Of a stretch of 64,000 bases of DNA, positions 8,446-17,181 are shown piece after piece. The notes beneath the pieces are model-generated. The model was not told the DNA's origin and ran no database searches. It was given only the letters and a program-made list of their open reading frames with translations. The DNA is from Nitratireductor aquimarinus. GTDB lineage: Bacteria > Pseudomonadota > Alphaproteobacteria > Rhizobiales > Rhizobiaceae. A program made the translations under genes and the position numbers. The stretch lies in NCBI RefSeq assembly GCF_046773475.1, contig NZ_CP177239.1, positions 930,001-994,000 of the forward strand, given 5' to 3'. The stretch's first letter is position 1. Each line of letters opens with the position of its first letter.

Positions 8446-9645
8446 TCAAGTCTTCGCGGCAATGCGCGGGGTAATGGTGTCGTGGATGACGAGGGCTGCC
8501 CCGCCAAGGGCGGCGGTCAGGCGGCCGCATGCGCCGCGCTGCACGCGCGGAGAAACGCGCCCCTCACGGGCCGCAACCGAGCCGCCGGGCAGATGCAGCG
8601 CGCCGATCAGGTGATCGAGCACTTCGTCGGGCATCGCCCCGCCGAGAATGACGGTTTCCGGATCGAACAGGTTCTCGATCATGCCGATGGCCTGCGAGAG
8701 CGGGCCGGCCGCCTCGCCGATCCACTCCATCAGATGCGGATTGCCTGCTTCATAAAGCTTCTCGATGTCGGTCGCGCTGTCGATCTCGACGCCGGCACAG
8801 GCCAGTTTGGAGCGCACGGAAATGCGGCTCGCATAGGTTTCCAGACAGCCCTTGTTGCCGCAGGCGCACTGGCGTCCACCCGGCGTCACGATCACATGAC
8901 CGATCTCGCCCGCATTGCCGAATGCGCCGCGCTGCACCTCGCCATCATTGACGACGCCAAGGCCGAGACCCGCGCCGAAATAGATGAAGCAGAAAGTCCT
9001 GAGCCCCGATGCAACGCCGCGCACGCGCTCGGCAACGGCTGCGGCGGTGGCGTCGTTCTCGACCACGACCGCCATGTCGAGCGCATCCTCAAACAGCGCG
9101 ACGGGGTCCGTCTCCTCCCAGCCATGCAGGGCCGTCTGGCCAGCGCCGGAAATGCCGACCTTTCCGAACGGCCCCGGCATGACGACGCCAGCGCCCAGAA
9201 TGTCCTGCTTTTCCGCATTCCGGCCATGGAGCGCCACCGTCCTGATGCGCCGGGCCACATCTGCAACCGTCTTGGGATCGTTCTTTGGCAGGGCTTCGCG
9301 CGTCGTGAAAAGCGTCTCGCCGGCAAGGTTCACCAGCGCGCCGAACATGGCATCCGGCCGCACCTCGATGCCGAGCGCCGCCGCGCCATCACCGTTCAGC
9401 CGGTATTGGAGGACCGGAAGCCCCCGGCCCGCCGACTGGCGACCGGCCTCGACGATGAAACCGTCCTCCTCCAGCTCCGCGATGATGTTGCTCACCGCCT
9501 GCGTGGAAAGTCCCGAAATGCGCGCGATCTCGGCGCGCCCGATGGGCTGGCGCTCACGCACATGCCCAAGCACCACCTGTCGATTGTGCAGACGGGTGCG
9601 TTCAGCGTTCGATCCGACGATGCGGCGTGGGTGGACAATCTTCAT
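8446..9645 (-). CDS. ROK-family transcriptional regulator (NagC/XylR type)
   Basis: A 399-residue sugar-responsive regulator. A winged-helix/MarR-like HTH lies in the first 80 residues (IARISGLSTQAVSNIIAELEEDGF). The ROK kinase-like sugar-sensing fold follows, with the zinc motif CACGNKGCLE near residue 262. It heads the leftward arm (ROK, PIG-L, EamA; 20 bases to the next gene) and is divergent from the sugar ABC importer. It probably represses both arms until its sugar ligand binds. ROK repressors in this arrangement typically respond to the phosphorylated or free sugar handled by the neighbouring genes; the ligand here is unknown. Confidence 0.9.
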   Translation of the reverse strand: MKIVHPRRIVGSNAERTRLHNRQVVLGHVRERQPIGRAEIARISGLSTQAVSNIIAELEEDGFIVEAGRQSAGRGLPVLQYRLNGDGAAALGIEVRPDAMFGALVNLAGETLFTTREALPKNDPKTVADVARRIRTVALHGRNAEKQDILGAGVVMPGPFGKVGISGAGQTALHGWEETDPVALFEDALDMAVVVENDATAAAVAERVRGVASGLRTFCFIYFGAGLGLGVVNDGEVQRGAFGNAGEIGHVIVTPGGRQCACGNKGCLETYASRISVRSKLACAGVEIDSATDIEKLYEAGNPHLMEWIGEAAGPLSQAIGMIENLFDPETVILGGAMPDEVLDHLIGALHLPGGSVAAREGRVSPRVQRGACGRLTAALGGAALVIHDTITPRIAAKT

Positions 9646-9797
9646 ACAGGCTTATTAATTCAACTTACTTGAACATTCAACTTGATTGAGTTAATCGTTA
9701 ACGAATGAGCCGGCTGTCATTACCGGATGGCCGATCTGAGGGTGAATGCCGAAACCAGCCGGAAAGAGGCGGCTGGCGGTCAAAGGGAGCGAGTAAA
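9646..9797. promoter_or_regulatory. Divergent promoter with repeated operator-like sites
   Basis: The spacer between the ROK regulator and the binding-protein gene is AT-rich at 9650-9702. ATTCAACTT occurs twice (9658-9666 and 9675-9683), 17 bases apart. The second copy runs into an imperfect palindrome, AACTTGATTGAGTT (9679-9692). These are good candidates for the ROK operator controlling both arms. A GGGAG ribosome binding site (9785-9789) precedes the ATG at 9798. The assignment to this regulator is inference from position. Confidence 0.55.
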
Positions 9798-11057
9798 ATG
9801 AAATTGCACAGGTTACGGACTTACATCCTGGGTGCTGCGACGGCAGCGCTTACGGCTGCGGCCACCAGCGCTTCGGCTGTCGAGATCGAATACTGGCAGT
9901 ACTTCTTCGACGCCCGCGTCAAGGCGATGGACCAGCTGATCGAGAATTTCGAGGCGGCCAATCCCGACATCACCGTCAAGATGACGCATTTCCCCTATGA
10001 CAGCTATCGCACCAAGGTTGCCGCCGCCATTCCGGCCGGCCAGGGTCCGGACGTCGTGCAGCTGTTCTATGGCTGGCTGAACGACTATGTCGAGGCAGAG
10101 CTGATCCAGCCGCTGCCGGCCGACACCTTCCCGCCGGAGAAGATCGAGGAAGAGTTCTTCCCCATGGTCAAGGCGATGCGGATGGGCGACAGCTACTGGG
10201 CGCTGCCCACGGCCGTGCGTTCGCTGGCGCTTTTCTACAATGAGCGCATGTTCGATGAGGCCGGTATCGAGAACCCGCCCACCAATCTCGACGAGTTCGT
10301 CGAGGCGGCAAAGAAGCTGACCAAGAAGGACGGTGCCGGAAACCTTACCGCCGTCGGCATCACCACCGGCATGACCGCGCAGGACCATCACTGGATCCGT
10401 GAAGTGCTCATCCGCCAGTTCGGCGGCGAGCCCTATCTCGATGATTACAAGAAGGTGAACTACGAAAACGAAGCCGGTCTCAAGGCTTTCGGCTTCTACA
10501 ACGACCTGCAGGCCAAACACGGCGTCACCAAGGCCGCGTTCATGGACGAGCCGCAGGCAGCCTTCAAGGCGGGCCGCGCCGGCATGCACATCGACGGTTC
10601 CTTCCGCATCGGCGCGCTGGAAAACGTGCGCGGCCTCAAATGGGGCGTGGCGGAGCTGCCGGCCGGTCCTGACGGCACCAAGTCGAACTATTCCTCCTAC
10701 TGGGTGAACGCCATCACCTCCAAGGCGGAAGGCGAGAAGTTCGATGCGGCGGTCAAGTTCATGGAATACCTCACCTCCGACGAAGCCATGCAGATTTGGC
10801 TTGAGACCGTTGGCGAGCTTCCGGCCAAACCGTCTGCCGCAATGACCGACGAGAATGTCAACCACCCCGTCTACGGCCCCTTCATCAAGGGTCTCGAATA
10901 CGCAAAGACCACGGTCTTCGCCAATGAGAGCGCCCAGCGCCAGACGATGGTGGACATGATGCAGCGCATCGAGCTGCAGGGTCAGGCGCTTGAAGAGAGC
11001 GTCTCCCAGGCCGCCGGGGAAGAGCAGAAAATCCTCGACGAGTATTACAACAAATAA
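9798..11057 (+). CDS. Sugar ABC transporter substrate-binding protein (family 1)
   Basis: A 419-residue periplasmic receptor of the MalE/UgpB type. The signal peptide covers about residues 1-24, ending near SASA. Hallmarks are the N-terminal EIEYWQYFFDARV start, the GQGPDVVQLF segment and the late GMHIDGSFRIGAL and SSYWVNAI blocks. The ATG at 9798 is chosen because it begins the signal peptide and has GGGAG upstream; an earlier ATG at 9705 would put 31 polar residues in front. It is the first gene of the rightward arm. The cargo is probably an oligosaccharide or amino-sugar derivative, inferred from the enzymes encoded downstream. Confidence 0.92.
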   Translation: MKLHRLRTYILGAATAALTAAATSASAVEIEYWQYFFDARVKAMDQLIENFEAANPDITVKMTHFPYDSYRTKVAAAIPAGQGPDVVQLFYGWLNDYVEAELIQPLPADTFPPEKIEEEFFPMVKAMRMGDSYWALPTAVRSLALFYNERMFDEAGIENPPTNLDEFVEAAKKLTKKDGAGNLTAVGITTGMTAQDHHWIREVLIRQFGGEPYLDDYKKVNYENEAGLKAFGFYNDLQAKHGVTKAAFMDEPQAAFKAGRAGMHIDGSFRIGALENVRGLKWGVAELPAGPDGTKSNYSSYWVNAITSKAEGEKFDAAVKFMEYLTSDEAMQIWLETVGELPAKPSAAMTDENVNHPVYGPFIKGLEYAKTTVFANESAQRQTMVDMMQRIELQGQALEESVSQAAGEEQKILDEYYNK

Positions 11058-11065
11058 GGCCTGTC

Positions 11066-11092
11066 GGGCGTCCGGACCATGTTCGGACGCCC
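11066..11092 (+). other. Intercistronic hairpin after the sugar-binding protein gene
   Basis: A perfect 9-base-pair stem (GGGCGTCCG at 11066-11074 with CGGACGCCC at 11084-11092) has a 9-base loop and begins eight bases after the stop codon. TTGCAGCG follows, so there is no terminator T-run. As after tctC, it sits between the binding-protein gene and the permease genes and could stabilise the upstream message or attenuate read-through. Confidence 0.6.
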
Positions 11093-11217
11093 TTGCAGCG
11101 TTTTCTGCCACCGGGTGAACACATCCGGCTTCGCATCGACGCATCGACAGACAGACAGGGTGGTTTCGCGGGCTTCGGCACGGGCGAAGACACTCTGGCG
11201 CCGACCGGGACGGGGCC

Positions 11218-12111
11218 ATGCGCTTTTACAAAAACCTATCCATACCGCAGAAGCAGATCGTCTGGGCCTGGGCTTTCCTCGCCCTCCCCGTTCTCTTCTA
11301 CGTCGTCATCCGTTTCTATCCGACGGCCAACGCCTTCGTTCTTTCCTTTCAGGAATGGAACCTGCTTGGCGACCGCAAATTCGTCGGACTGGAAAACTAC
11401 GCAAAGCTGTTCAGCGATCCGGTCTTCTGGAAAGTGTTCAAGAACACCTTCATGTATCTGATCCTCGGCACGCCGATCAGCCTCGTCCTGTCTTTCATCA
11501 TCGCCTATCACCTCGACAAGGTGCGGTTCATGCACGGCACGATCCGTGCACTGTACTTCCTGCCCTTCATGACGAGCGCGGTGGCGATGGCCTGGGTCTG
11601 GCGCTGGTTCTACCAGCCGGTTCCCATCGGCGTGTTCAACAATTTCCTGGCCAGCCTAGGCTTTGCGCAGATCGAATTCCTGAGTTCCACCACCAACGCC
11701 CTGCCTTCGGTGCTCGCACCGGCCGTGTGGGCTGGGCTGGGCTTTCAGGTCATCATCTTCATGGCCGGCCTGCGCGCCATTCCGCAGAGCTATTACGAGG
11801 CAGCCCGCATCGATGGCGTCTCCACCTGGACGGTGCTGACGGAAATCACCATTCCGCTCCTGAAGCCCACCATCGTGTTCCTGGTCGTCTTCTCCTCGAT
11901 CGGCTTCCTGCGGATCTTCGATCAGGTGTTCAACATGACCACCAACAATCCGGGCGGTCCGCTGAACTCCACCAAACCGCTGGTGCTCCTGATCTATGAC
12001 ACCGCTTTCAACGGCTTCAACATGGGCTACGCAGCCGCGCAGACCGTTGTTCTCTTCACCATTCTGCTGGTCGTCAGCCTGATCCAGCTTCGTCTCCTGA
12101 AGGATAGCTGA
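11218..12111 (+). CDS. Sugar ABC transporter permease, MalF-like
   Basis: A 297-residue inner-membrane permease with six predicted helices. The EAA loop YYEAARIDGVSTWTVLTEITIPLLKPT near residue 190 is the contact site for the ATPase. It forms the translocation pore with the permease encoded next (one base between the genes). The N-terminal cytoplasmic tail is short, as in UgpA-type permeases rather than the long E. coli MalF. The 160-base gap before it carries the hairpin described separately. The transported sugar is not readable from the sequence. Confidence 0.92.
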   Translation: MRFYKNLSIPQKQIVWAWAFLALPVLFYVVIRFYPTANAFVLSFQEWNLLGDRKFVGLENYAKLFSDPVFWKVFKNTFMYLILGTPISLVLSFIIAYHLDKVRFMHGTIRALYFLPFMTSAVAMAWVWRWFYQPVPIGVFNNFLASLGFAQIEFLSSTTNALPSVLAPAVWAGLGFQVIIFMAGLRAIPQSYYEAARIDGVSTWTVLTEITIPLLKPTIVFLVVFSSIGFLRIFDQVFNMTTNNPGGPLNSTKPLVLLIYDTAFNGFNMGYAAAQTVVLFTILLVVSLIQLRLLKDS

Positions 12112-12112
12112 C

Positions 12113-12994
12113 ATGGCCAGTCAGGACATTGCAGTCAAAGCGTCCACGGACGCGCTCTTCTCCGGCTCCTCGCGCAATTCACGGCGCAATATGGGCCAGT
12201 TCATCCGCTGGGTGCTCTTGTTCGGCGGCGGCATCCTCATGGTCATGCCGATCGTGTTCATGATCTCGACCTCGCTGAAATTTCCCTTCGAGGTCTACAA
12301 TCTGAACCTGATCCCCGAAGAGCCGACAATCGAGAACTACACCTATGTTCTCGAAGACGGACGCTTCTACGGCTGGTTCATCAACTCGCTGGTCATTGCC
12401 ATCCTCACCACCGTGTCGGCCGTCTTCTTCGACGCGCTGGTTGGCTACGCGCTCTGCAAGTTCAAGTTCCCCGGCCGCTATCTCGTCTTCATCGCCATCC
12501 TGTCGACGCTGATGATCCCGACCGAGATGCTGGTCATCCCGTGGTATCTCATGAGCAAGAGTTTTGGCTGGCTCGACACCTATTGGGGCATCATGTTCCC
12601 GGGCGTCATGACCGCCTTCGGCACCTTCCTCATGAAGCAGTTCTTCGAGACCGTTCCCGACGATTTCCTGGAGGCTGCGCGCATCGACGGGCTGAACGAA
12701 TTCCAGATCTGGTGGCAGGTGGCCATGCCACTCGTGCGCCCCGCCCTTGCCGCCCTTGCGATCTTCGTCTTCCTCGGCAACTGGACCGCCTTCATCTGGC
12801 CGCTGATCGTCACCAACTCTGCCGAGATGTACACGCTGCCGGTCGGTCTCTCGAGCTTCGGCGACGAGGTGGACGTGGCCTGGGAACTGATCATGACGGG
12901 CGCCGCCATCTCCACGCTGCCGACGCTGGTCGTCTTCCTGATCTTCCAGCGCTTCATCATCCGTGGCGTCGTCATGGCCGGCCTCAAGGGATAA
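12113..12994 (+). CDS. Sugar ABC transporter permease, MalG-like
   Basis: A 293-residue permease, the second half of the pore. It has a cytoplasmic N-terminal extension of about 30 residues, six hydrophobic helices and an EAA loop reading FLEAARIDGLNEFQIWWQVAMPLVRP near residue 185. Its ATG lies directly after the TGA of the preceding permease gene, and the next gene follows by seven bases, so all are on one transcript. Length and topology are typical of the MalG/UgpE group. Confidence 0.92.
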   Translation: MASQDIAVKASTDALFSGSSRNSRRNMGQFIRWVLLFGGGILMVMPIVFMISTSLKFPFEVYNLNLIPEEPTIENYTYVLEDGRFYGWFINSLVIAILTTVSAVFFDALVGYALCKFKFPGRYLVFIAILSTLMIPTEMLVIPWYLMSKSFGWLDTYWGIMFPGVMTAFGTFLMKQFFETVPDDFLEAARIDGLNEFQIWWQVAMPLVRPALAALAIFVFLGNWTAFIWPLIVTNSAEMYTLPVGLSSFGDEVDVAWELIMTGAAISTLPTLVVFLIFQRFIIRGVVMAGLKG

Positions 12995-13001
12995 GTGAAC
13001 G

Positions 13002-14489
13002 ATGAGTCTCAACGAGAAATTTCCCCATCCCGTCTACAAGGACACGGTGCTTGCGCCGCTCTTTGAAGGCGTGAAGGCCAATTATGTGGGTGCGTTCCGC
13101 GCCATCAACCGGGCGCATCTGGTGATGCTCACCGAAACGGGCATCCTGACGCGTGAGGACGCCGCCCGCATCGCCGGCGCGCTCATCGACATCGACGAGA
13201 CTGTCGATGTCGACGCCCTCACCTATACCGGCGAGGTGGAAGACTATTTCTTCCTCGTCGAGGCCGAGCTGAAGAAGCGGCTTGGACCGGATCTCGCCGG
13301 CATGCTGCACACGGCCCGCTCGCGCAACGACATGGACCATACGGTCTTCAAACTCACATTGAAGGCCCATGCCGACACGCTGATCGAAAAGGCGCAGGCC
13401 CTTGCCTCCGCCCTGATCGCCAAGGCTGAAGCCGAGCGCGACACGCTGATCGTTGCCTACACGCACGGCCAGCCGGCACAGCCCTCGACCTTCGGCCACT
13501 ATCTGTCGGCTGCCGTCGAAGTGCTTCTTCGCGACATCGAGCGCCTTCAGGCCGCGCGCGCCAATATCGACCATTGCCCGATGGGCGCAGCCGCAATCAC
13601 CACCAGCGGCTTCCCCATCGACCGCGCCCGCATGGCCGATCTGCTGGGCTTCTCCGAGCCGCTGCGCAATTCCTATGGCTGCATCGCCTCGGTCGACTAT
13701 GTCACCGGCCTCTACAGCGCGATGAAGCTGACCTTCCTGCATCTTGGCCGCCTGATCCAGGACATGCAGTTCTGGTCGGCCTTCGAGGTGGGACAGCTCC
13801 ATGTGCCCGGCAGCCTCGTGCAGATCTCCTCGATCATGCCGCAGAAGCGCAATCCGGTGCCCATCGAGCACCTGCGCCACCTCGCTTCCATGACCTGTGG
13901 TCGGGCCGATGCGGTCGTCAACACGATGCACAACACGCCGTTCACCGACATGAATGACAGTGAGGGCGAGGTTCAGGTGGCCGGCTATGCGGCTTTCCAG
14001 AGCGGCGCGCGCGTGCTCGACCTTCTGGCAGCCCTGATCAGCGCCGTTTCCATCGATGGCGAGCGCGTGGCCAGAAACATCGACGCCGCCTGCATCACCG
14101 TGACGGAACTGGCCGATACGCTGGTGCGCCGCGAGAACCTGTCCTTCCGGCAGGCGCATGAGATCGCAGCCGCCACGGCCCGCGCCGTCATTGCCGCCGG
14201 CAAGCCGCTCGCCGAAGGGTTCGAGGCGTTCTCCGAAGCCTTTACGGGCCTGACCGGCCGCGACAGCACGCTCGACCGCGCAGCCTATGGCGAAGCCGTC
14301 AGCGCGCGTCATTTCGTGACGGTGCGCGAACGTTTCGGCGGTCCCGCGCCCAAAGCCATGAACGAGGCGCTTGAAACCTACCGCGCCACGCTTGCCAGCC
14401 TTTCAGAACAACAGGCCGCGGCCCTTGCCCGCGCTGCCAATGCCGGGGCCGCGCTCGACGCCGCCTTTGGCGCACTCTTGCAGGAGTAG
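13002..14489 (+). CDS. Argininosuccinate lyase-like enzyme (fumarase/aspartase superfamily)
   Basis: A 495-residue homotetrameric-type lyase. Family blocks are visible in order: HTARSRND near residue 106, YTHGQPAQPSTFGH near 152, the TSGFPIDR block near 203, and the flexible catalytic loop SSIMPQKRNP near 280. It differs from true ArgH at usually conserved spots: RSRNDM for RSRNDQ, YTHGQPAQPS for YTHLQRAQPV and PQKRNPV for PQKKNPD. It lies inside a sugar importer operon, seven bases after a permease gene and four before the ATPase gene. It therefore probably cleaves fumarate from an imported compound rather than making arginine. A housekeeping ArgH role cannot be excluded. Confidence 0.8.
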   Translation: MSLNEKFPHPVYKDTVLAPLFEGVKANYVGAFRAINRAHLVMLTETGILTREDAARIAGALIDIDETVDVDALTYTGEVEDYFFLVEAELKKRLGPDLAGMLHTARSRNDMDHTVFKLTLKAHADTLIEKAQALASALIAKAEAERDTLIVAYTHGQPAQPSTFGHYLSAAVEVLLRDIERLQAARANIDHCPMGAAAITTSGFPIDRARMADLLGFSEPLRNSYGCIASVDYVTGLYSAMKLTFLHLGRLIQDMQFWSAFEVGQLHVPGSLVQISSIMPQKRNPVPIEHLRHLASMTCGRADAVVNTMHNTPFTDMNDSEGEVQVAGYAAFQSGARVLDLLAALISAVSIDGERVARNIDAACITVTELADTLVRRENLSFRQAHEIAAATARAVIAAGKPLAEGFEAFSEAFTGLTGRDSTLDRAAYGEAVSARHFVTVRERFGGPAPKAMNEALETYRATLASLSEQQAAALARAANAGAALDAAFGALLQE

Positions 14490-14493
14490 ACCC

Positions 14494-15552
14494 TTGGCCA
14501 CACTCAACCTTCGCAAACTCGTCAAAACCTATGGCAAGGTCGAGGTGCTGCACGGCATCGACCTTGATGTGGCGGATGGCGAATTCGTCGTCTTCGTCGG
14601 CCCTTCGGGTTGCGGCAAGTCCACCACGCTGCGCATGATCGCCGGCCTCGAAGAGGTTACCGGCGGCGAGATCCACATTGGCGACCGCCTGGTCAACAAT
14701 CTGGAGCCCAAGGACCGCGACATCGCGATGGTGTTCCAGAACTACGCCATCTATCCGCACATGTCCGTGCGCAAGAACATCGGTTTCGGCCTGCGCACCT
14801 CCAAACTCTCGAAAGAGGACAAGGACAGGCGCATTGACGAGGTTGCCGCCATTCTCGGCATGACCGACCTTCTCGAGCGCCGTCCCAACCAGCTTTCCGG
14901 CGGTCAGCGGCAGCGCGTCGCCATTGGCCGCGCCATGGTGCGCGACCCTGCCGTCTTCCTGTTCGACGAGCCGCTCTCCAACCTCGATGCGCAATTGCGC
15001 ACGCAGATGCGACTTGAGATCAAGAAGCTGCATCAACGCGTTGGAAACACGATCATTTTCGTGACCCACGATCAGGTTGAAGCCATGACCATGGCTGACC
15101 GTATCGTCATCATGAAGGACGGCTATATCCAGCAGGTCGGCACGCCGCTGGAGGTCTACCACAAGCCCGCAAACACCTTTGTCGCCCAGTTCATCGGCGC
15201 GCCCTCCATGAACATGCTGCCGGGCACCTGGAACGGCAATGGCGTGAAGCTCGGCGACGGTCTCGGCATCGAACTGCCCCACCGCAAGGCCACCGAAGGC
15301 GCTGACGTGGTGGTCGGCGTGCGTCCGGACGATCTGGTCGTGACCGGCGACAAGGGCCTCTTCTCCGGCAAGGTCAACATCGTCGAGCCGCTTGGCGCGG
15401 ACACGCTGGTCTATGTCGGCGTGAATGGCTACGAAGTGATCGCCAAGGCGTCCGGCCGTGAGCCGCCGAAGCCCGGCGAGACGGTCAATCTGACGGCAAG
15501 CGCCGGCGAGATGCATCTCTTCGACGCGAAATCCGGGGAGGCCCTGCCGTGA
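14494..15552 (+). CDS. Sugar ABC transporter ATPase, UgpC/MalK type
   Basis: A 352-residue ATPase energising the two permeases encoded upstream. It has Walker A GPSGCGKST near residue 36, the Q-loop, signature LSGGQ near 133, Walker B FLFDEPLSNLD and the switch His in VTHDQ. A C-terminal TOBE/regulatory part follows (about 235-352). I place the start at TTG 14494 with CAGGAGT seven bases upstream. An ATG at 14371 in the same frame lies inside the lyase gene and would add 41 residues unlike any ATPase. Gene order permease-permease-lyase-ATPase shows that the lyase is part of the transport operon. Confidence 0.93.
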   Translation: MATLNLRKLVKTYGKVEVLHGIDLDVADGEFVVFVGPSGCGKSTTLRMIAGLEEVTGGEIHIGDRLVNNLEPKDRDIAMVFQNYAIYPHMSVRKNIGFGLRTSKLSKEDKDRRIDEVAAILGMTDLLERRPNQLSGGQRQRVAIGRAMVRDPAVFLFDEPLSNLDAQLRTQMRLEIKKLHQRVGNTIIFVTHDQVEAMTMADRIVIMKDGYIQQVGTPLEVYHKPANTFVAQFIGAPSMNMLPGTWNGNGVKLGDGLGIELPHRKATEGADVVVGVRPDDLVVTGDKGLFSGKVNIVEPLGADTLVYVGVNGYEVIAKASGREPPKPGETVNLTASAGEMHLFDAKSGEALP

Positions 15553-16451
15553 CGCGAGCCAAACGCTCGGGCCGCGTTTTGAGTGTGGGCCGACTTTACT
15601 GCGACCTTATCTTCACCGAACTGCCGAAGATGCCGACACTCGGCGAAGAGGTGTTCGCCGGCGGCCTGTCGATCAAGCCCGGTGGCGGCGCGTTCATCAC
15701 CGCAGCCTATGTGGCCGCTCTCGGCCGCCCGGTTTCGCTCGCCTCGGCGCTTCCATCCGGCCCCTTTGCCAGCGCCCTGATGGCCGACCTTGAGGCAAGC
15801 GGCGTCGACCTTTCGGCATCGGAGGAAACCCCGGCCAATCTCGATCCGCAGATCACGGTGGCCATGGCGTCGGGCCTGGAACGCGCCTTCCTGACGCGCC
15901 GCGCCGGCCCCGCCGTACCCGGGGCTTTCGATGCGGCAGTTGCAAGCGGCGCGTTTGCGCATCTCCACATCGGCGAGCTTGCCACGCTGGTCGAAGCGCC
16001 CGACCTCATCGAGAAGGCGCGTTCGGCGGGCCTGTCCATTTCGCTGGACTGCTCCTGGGACGATGCGGTGCTCGCGCGCGACGATCTGGCCGGGCTGATT
16101 TCCGCCGTGGACATCTTCCTTCCCAACGAAACGGAGGCAGAGCGGCTTGGCATTCTGAAGGCGGCAACCCCGCCCGCCCCGCTCACAATCGTGAAGCGTG
16201 GGCCGGACGGCTCCATCGCGATCACGGCGGAGGAAACCGTTTCAGCACCGACAAAGCCCGTGGATGTCATCGATTCCACCGGTGCGGGCGACGCATTCAA
16301 TGCCGGCTTCATCGACGCCTGGCTTTCGAAACTGCCGCTAAAACAGTGCCTTGAAGCGGGCAATCGATGTGGTGCTGAAGCCGTGATGCGTGTTGGCGGA
16401 GCCTCGGACCTGCCAGACCTCAGCGCCCTTGCGCAAGAGGCCGAAGCTTAA
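15549..16451 (+). CDS. PfkB-family carbohydrate kinase
   Basis: A 300-residue ribokinase-type sugar or nucleoside kinase. The N-terminal glycine motif (GGLSIKPGGGAF) lies near residue 38 and the C-terminal PfkB signature DSTGAGDAFNAGF near residue 238 contains the catalytic Asp of GAGD. It starts with GTG overlapping the ATPase stop by four bases (GTGA), so it is translationally coupled. It is the last gene of the rightward arm and probably phosphorylates the sugar moiety released by the deacetylase and lyase. PfkB members act on ribose, fructose, 2-keto-3-deoxygluconate, aminoimidazole riboside and others, and the specificity is not evident. Confidence 0.9.
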   Translation: MTRAKRSGRVLSVGRLYCDLIFTELPKMPTLGEEVFAGGLSIKPGGGAFITAAYVAALGRPVSLASALPSGPFASALMADLEASGVDLSASEETPANLDPQITVAMASGLERAFLTRRAGPAVPGAFDAAVASGAFAHLHIGELATLVEAPDLIEKARSAGLSISLDCSWDDAVLARDDLAGLISAVDIFLPNETEAERLGILKAATPPAPLTIVKRGPDGSIAITAEETVSAPTKPVDVIDSTGAGDAFNAGFIDAWLSKLPLKQCLEAGNRCGAEAVMRVGGASDLPDLSALAQEAEA

Positions 16452-16469
16452 GAGAGCCACTCACTGCGC

Positions 16470-17162
16470 CTAAACCTCGTCGGGCAGCACATCGCCGCGC
16501 GCACGCGCCTTGAGCCTTGCATAGCTCATCGCCACATGCGCCCGGCGCACCTGCCCGACCGTTTCCAGCGCCCCGCACGAAACCGCCGTGGCGATGTCAG
16601 AGATTTCGCGCAGGAAATAGTCCGTTTCGCTGGCAAGCGCTTCTTCATGGCGCTCAAGACCGGCCACCGTCTTCAGCCAGAAGCGCGTGGTCTGGTAGTA
16701 GAGCCGTTCGGAAAACTCCCGCAGCGGCTCGTTCTCCGTGAGCGTCATCAGGAGATCCAGAAAATCCATGTTGAGCTGCGCGAAGGTGCGCTGGTCCGGC
16801 GCTTTCGCCAGCGCCTCGCAGCGCCGCCGCATGACATCGAAAGCCTCGATGGTCTCCGCGTCCGGCACGATGGGCGAAAGCCGGCCGATCAGTTCGGAAA
16901 GCTCCACGCGCAGCCGGTAGACCTGCTCGAGCGAGGCGCTGTCGATATCGGTCACCATTGTGCCAACACCGTGCACCGAGCGCACATAGCCTTCGTCTTC
17001 AAGCCGCGCCAGAACGCGCCGGATCGGCGTGCGGCTGGTTTCGAATTCCTCCGCGAGGTCTTCTTCACGCAGCCGCATGCCCGGCGGGTAATCCAGAAGA
17101 CAGATCCGGGAGCGCAGCAGCGCATAGATCCGCTCGAACCGCGCCCGTCCCTCGCCTGTCAT
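16470..17162 (-). CDS. GntR-family regulator, FCD subfamily
   Basis: A 230-residue regulator. The N-terminal winged helix (about 8-75) has the typical LREEDLAEEFETSRTPIRRVL recognition segment. The C-terminal all-helical FCD domain (about 90-220) has His and Asp/Asn residues suited to metal and ligand binding. It is the last gene of the leftward operon doeA-deacetylase-gntR (19 bases after the deacetylase gene). Known ectoine loci often use EnuR, a MocR-type GntR protein with an aminotransferase domain; this one lacks that domain. TTGTGTACAA-like palindromes in the doeA/eutB spacer look like FCD operators, so it is probably the local ectoine-catabolism regulator. Confidence 0.88.
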   Translation of the reverse strand: MTGEGRARFERIYALLRSRICLLDYPPGMRLREEDLAEEFETSRTPIRRVLARLEDEGYVRSVHGVGTMVTDIDSASLEQVYRLRVELSELIGRLSPIVPDAETIEAFDVMRRRCEALAKAPDQRTFAQLNMDFLDLLMTLTENEPLREFSERLYYQTTRFWLKTVAGLERHEEALASETDYFLREISDIATAVSCGALETVGQVRRAHVAMSYARLKARARGDVLPDEV

Positions 17163-17181
17163 CGTTTTTGCTCCATCGTCC

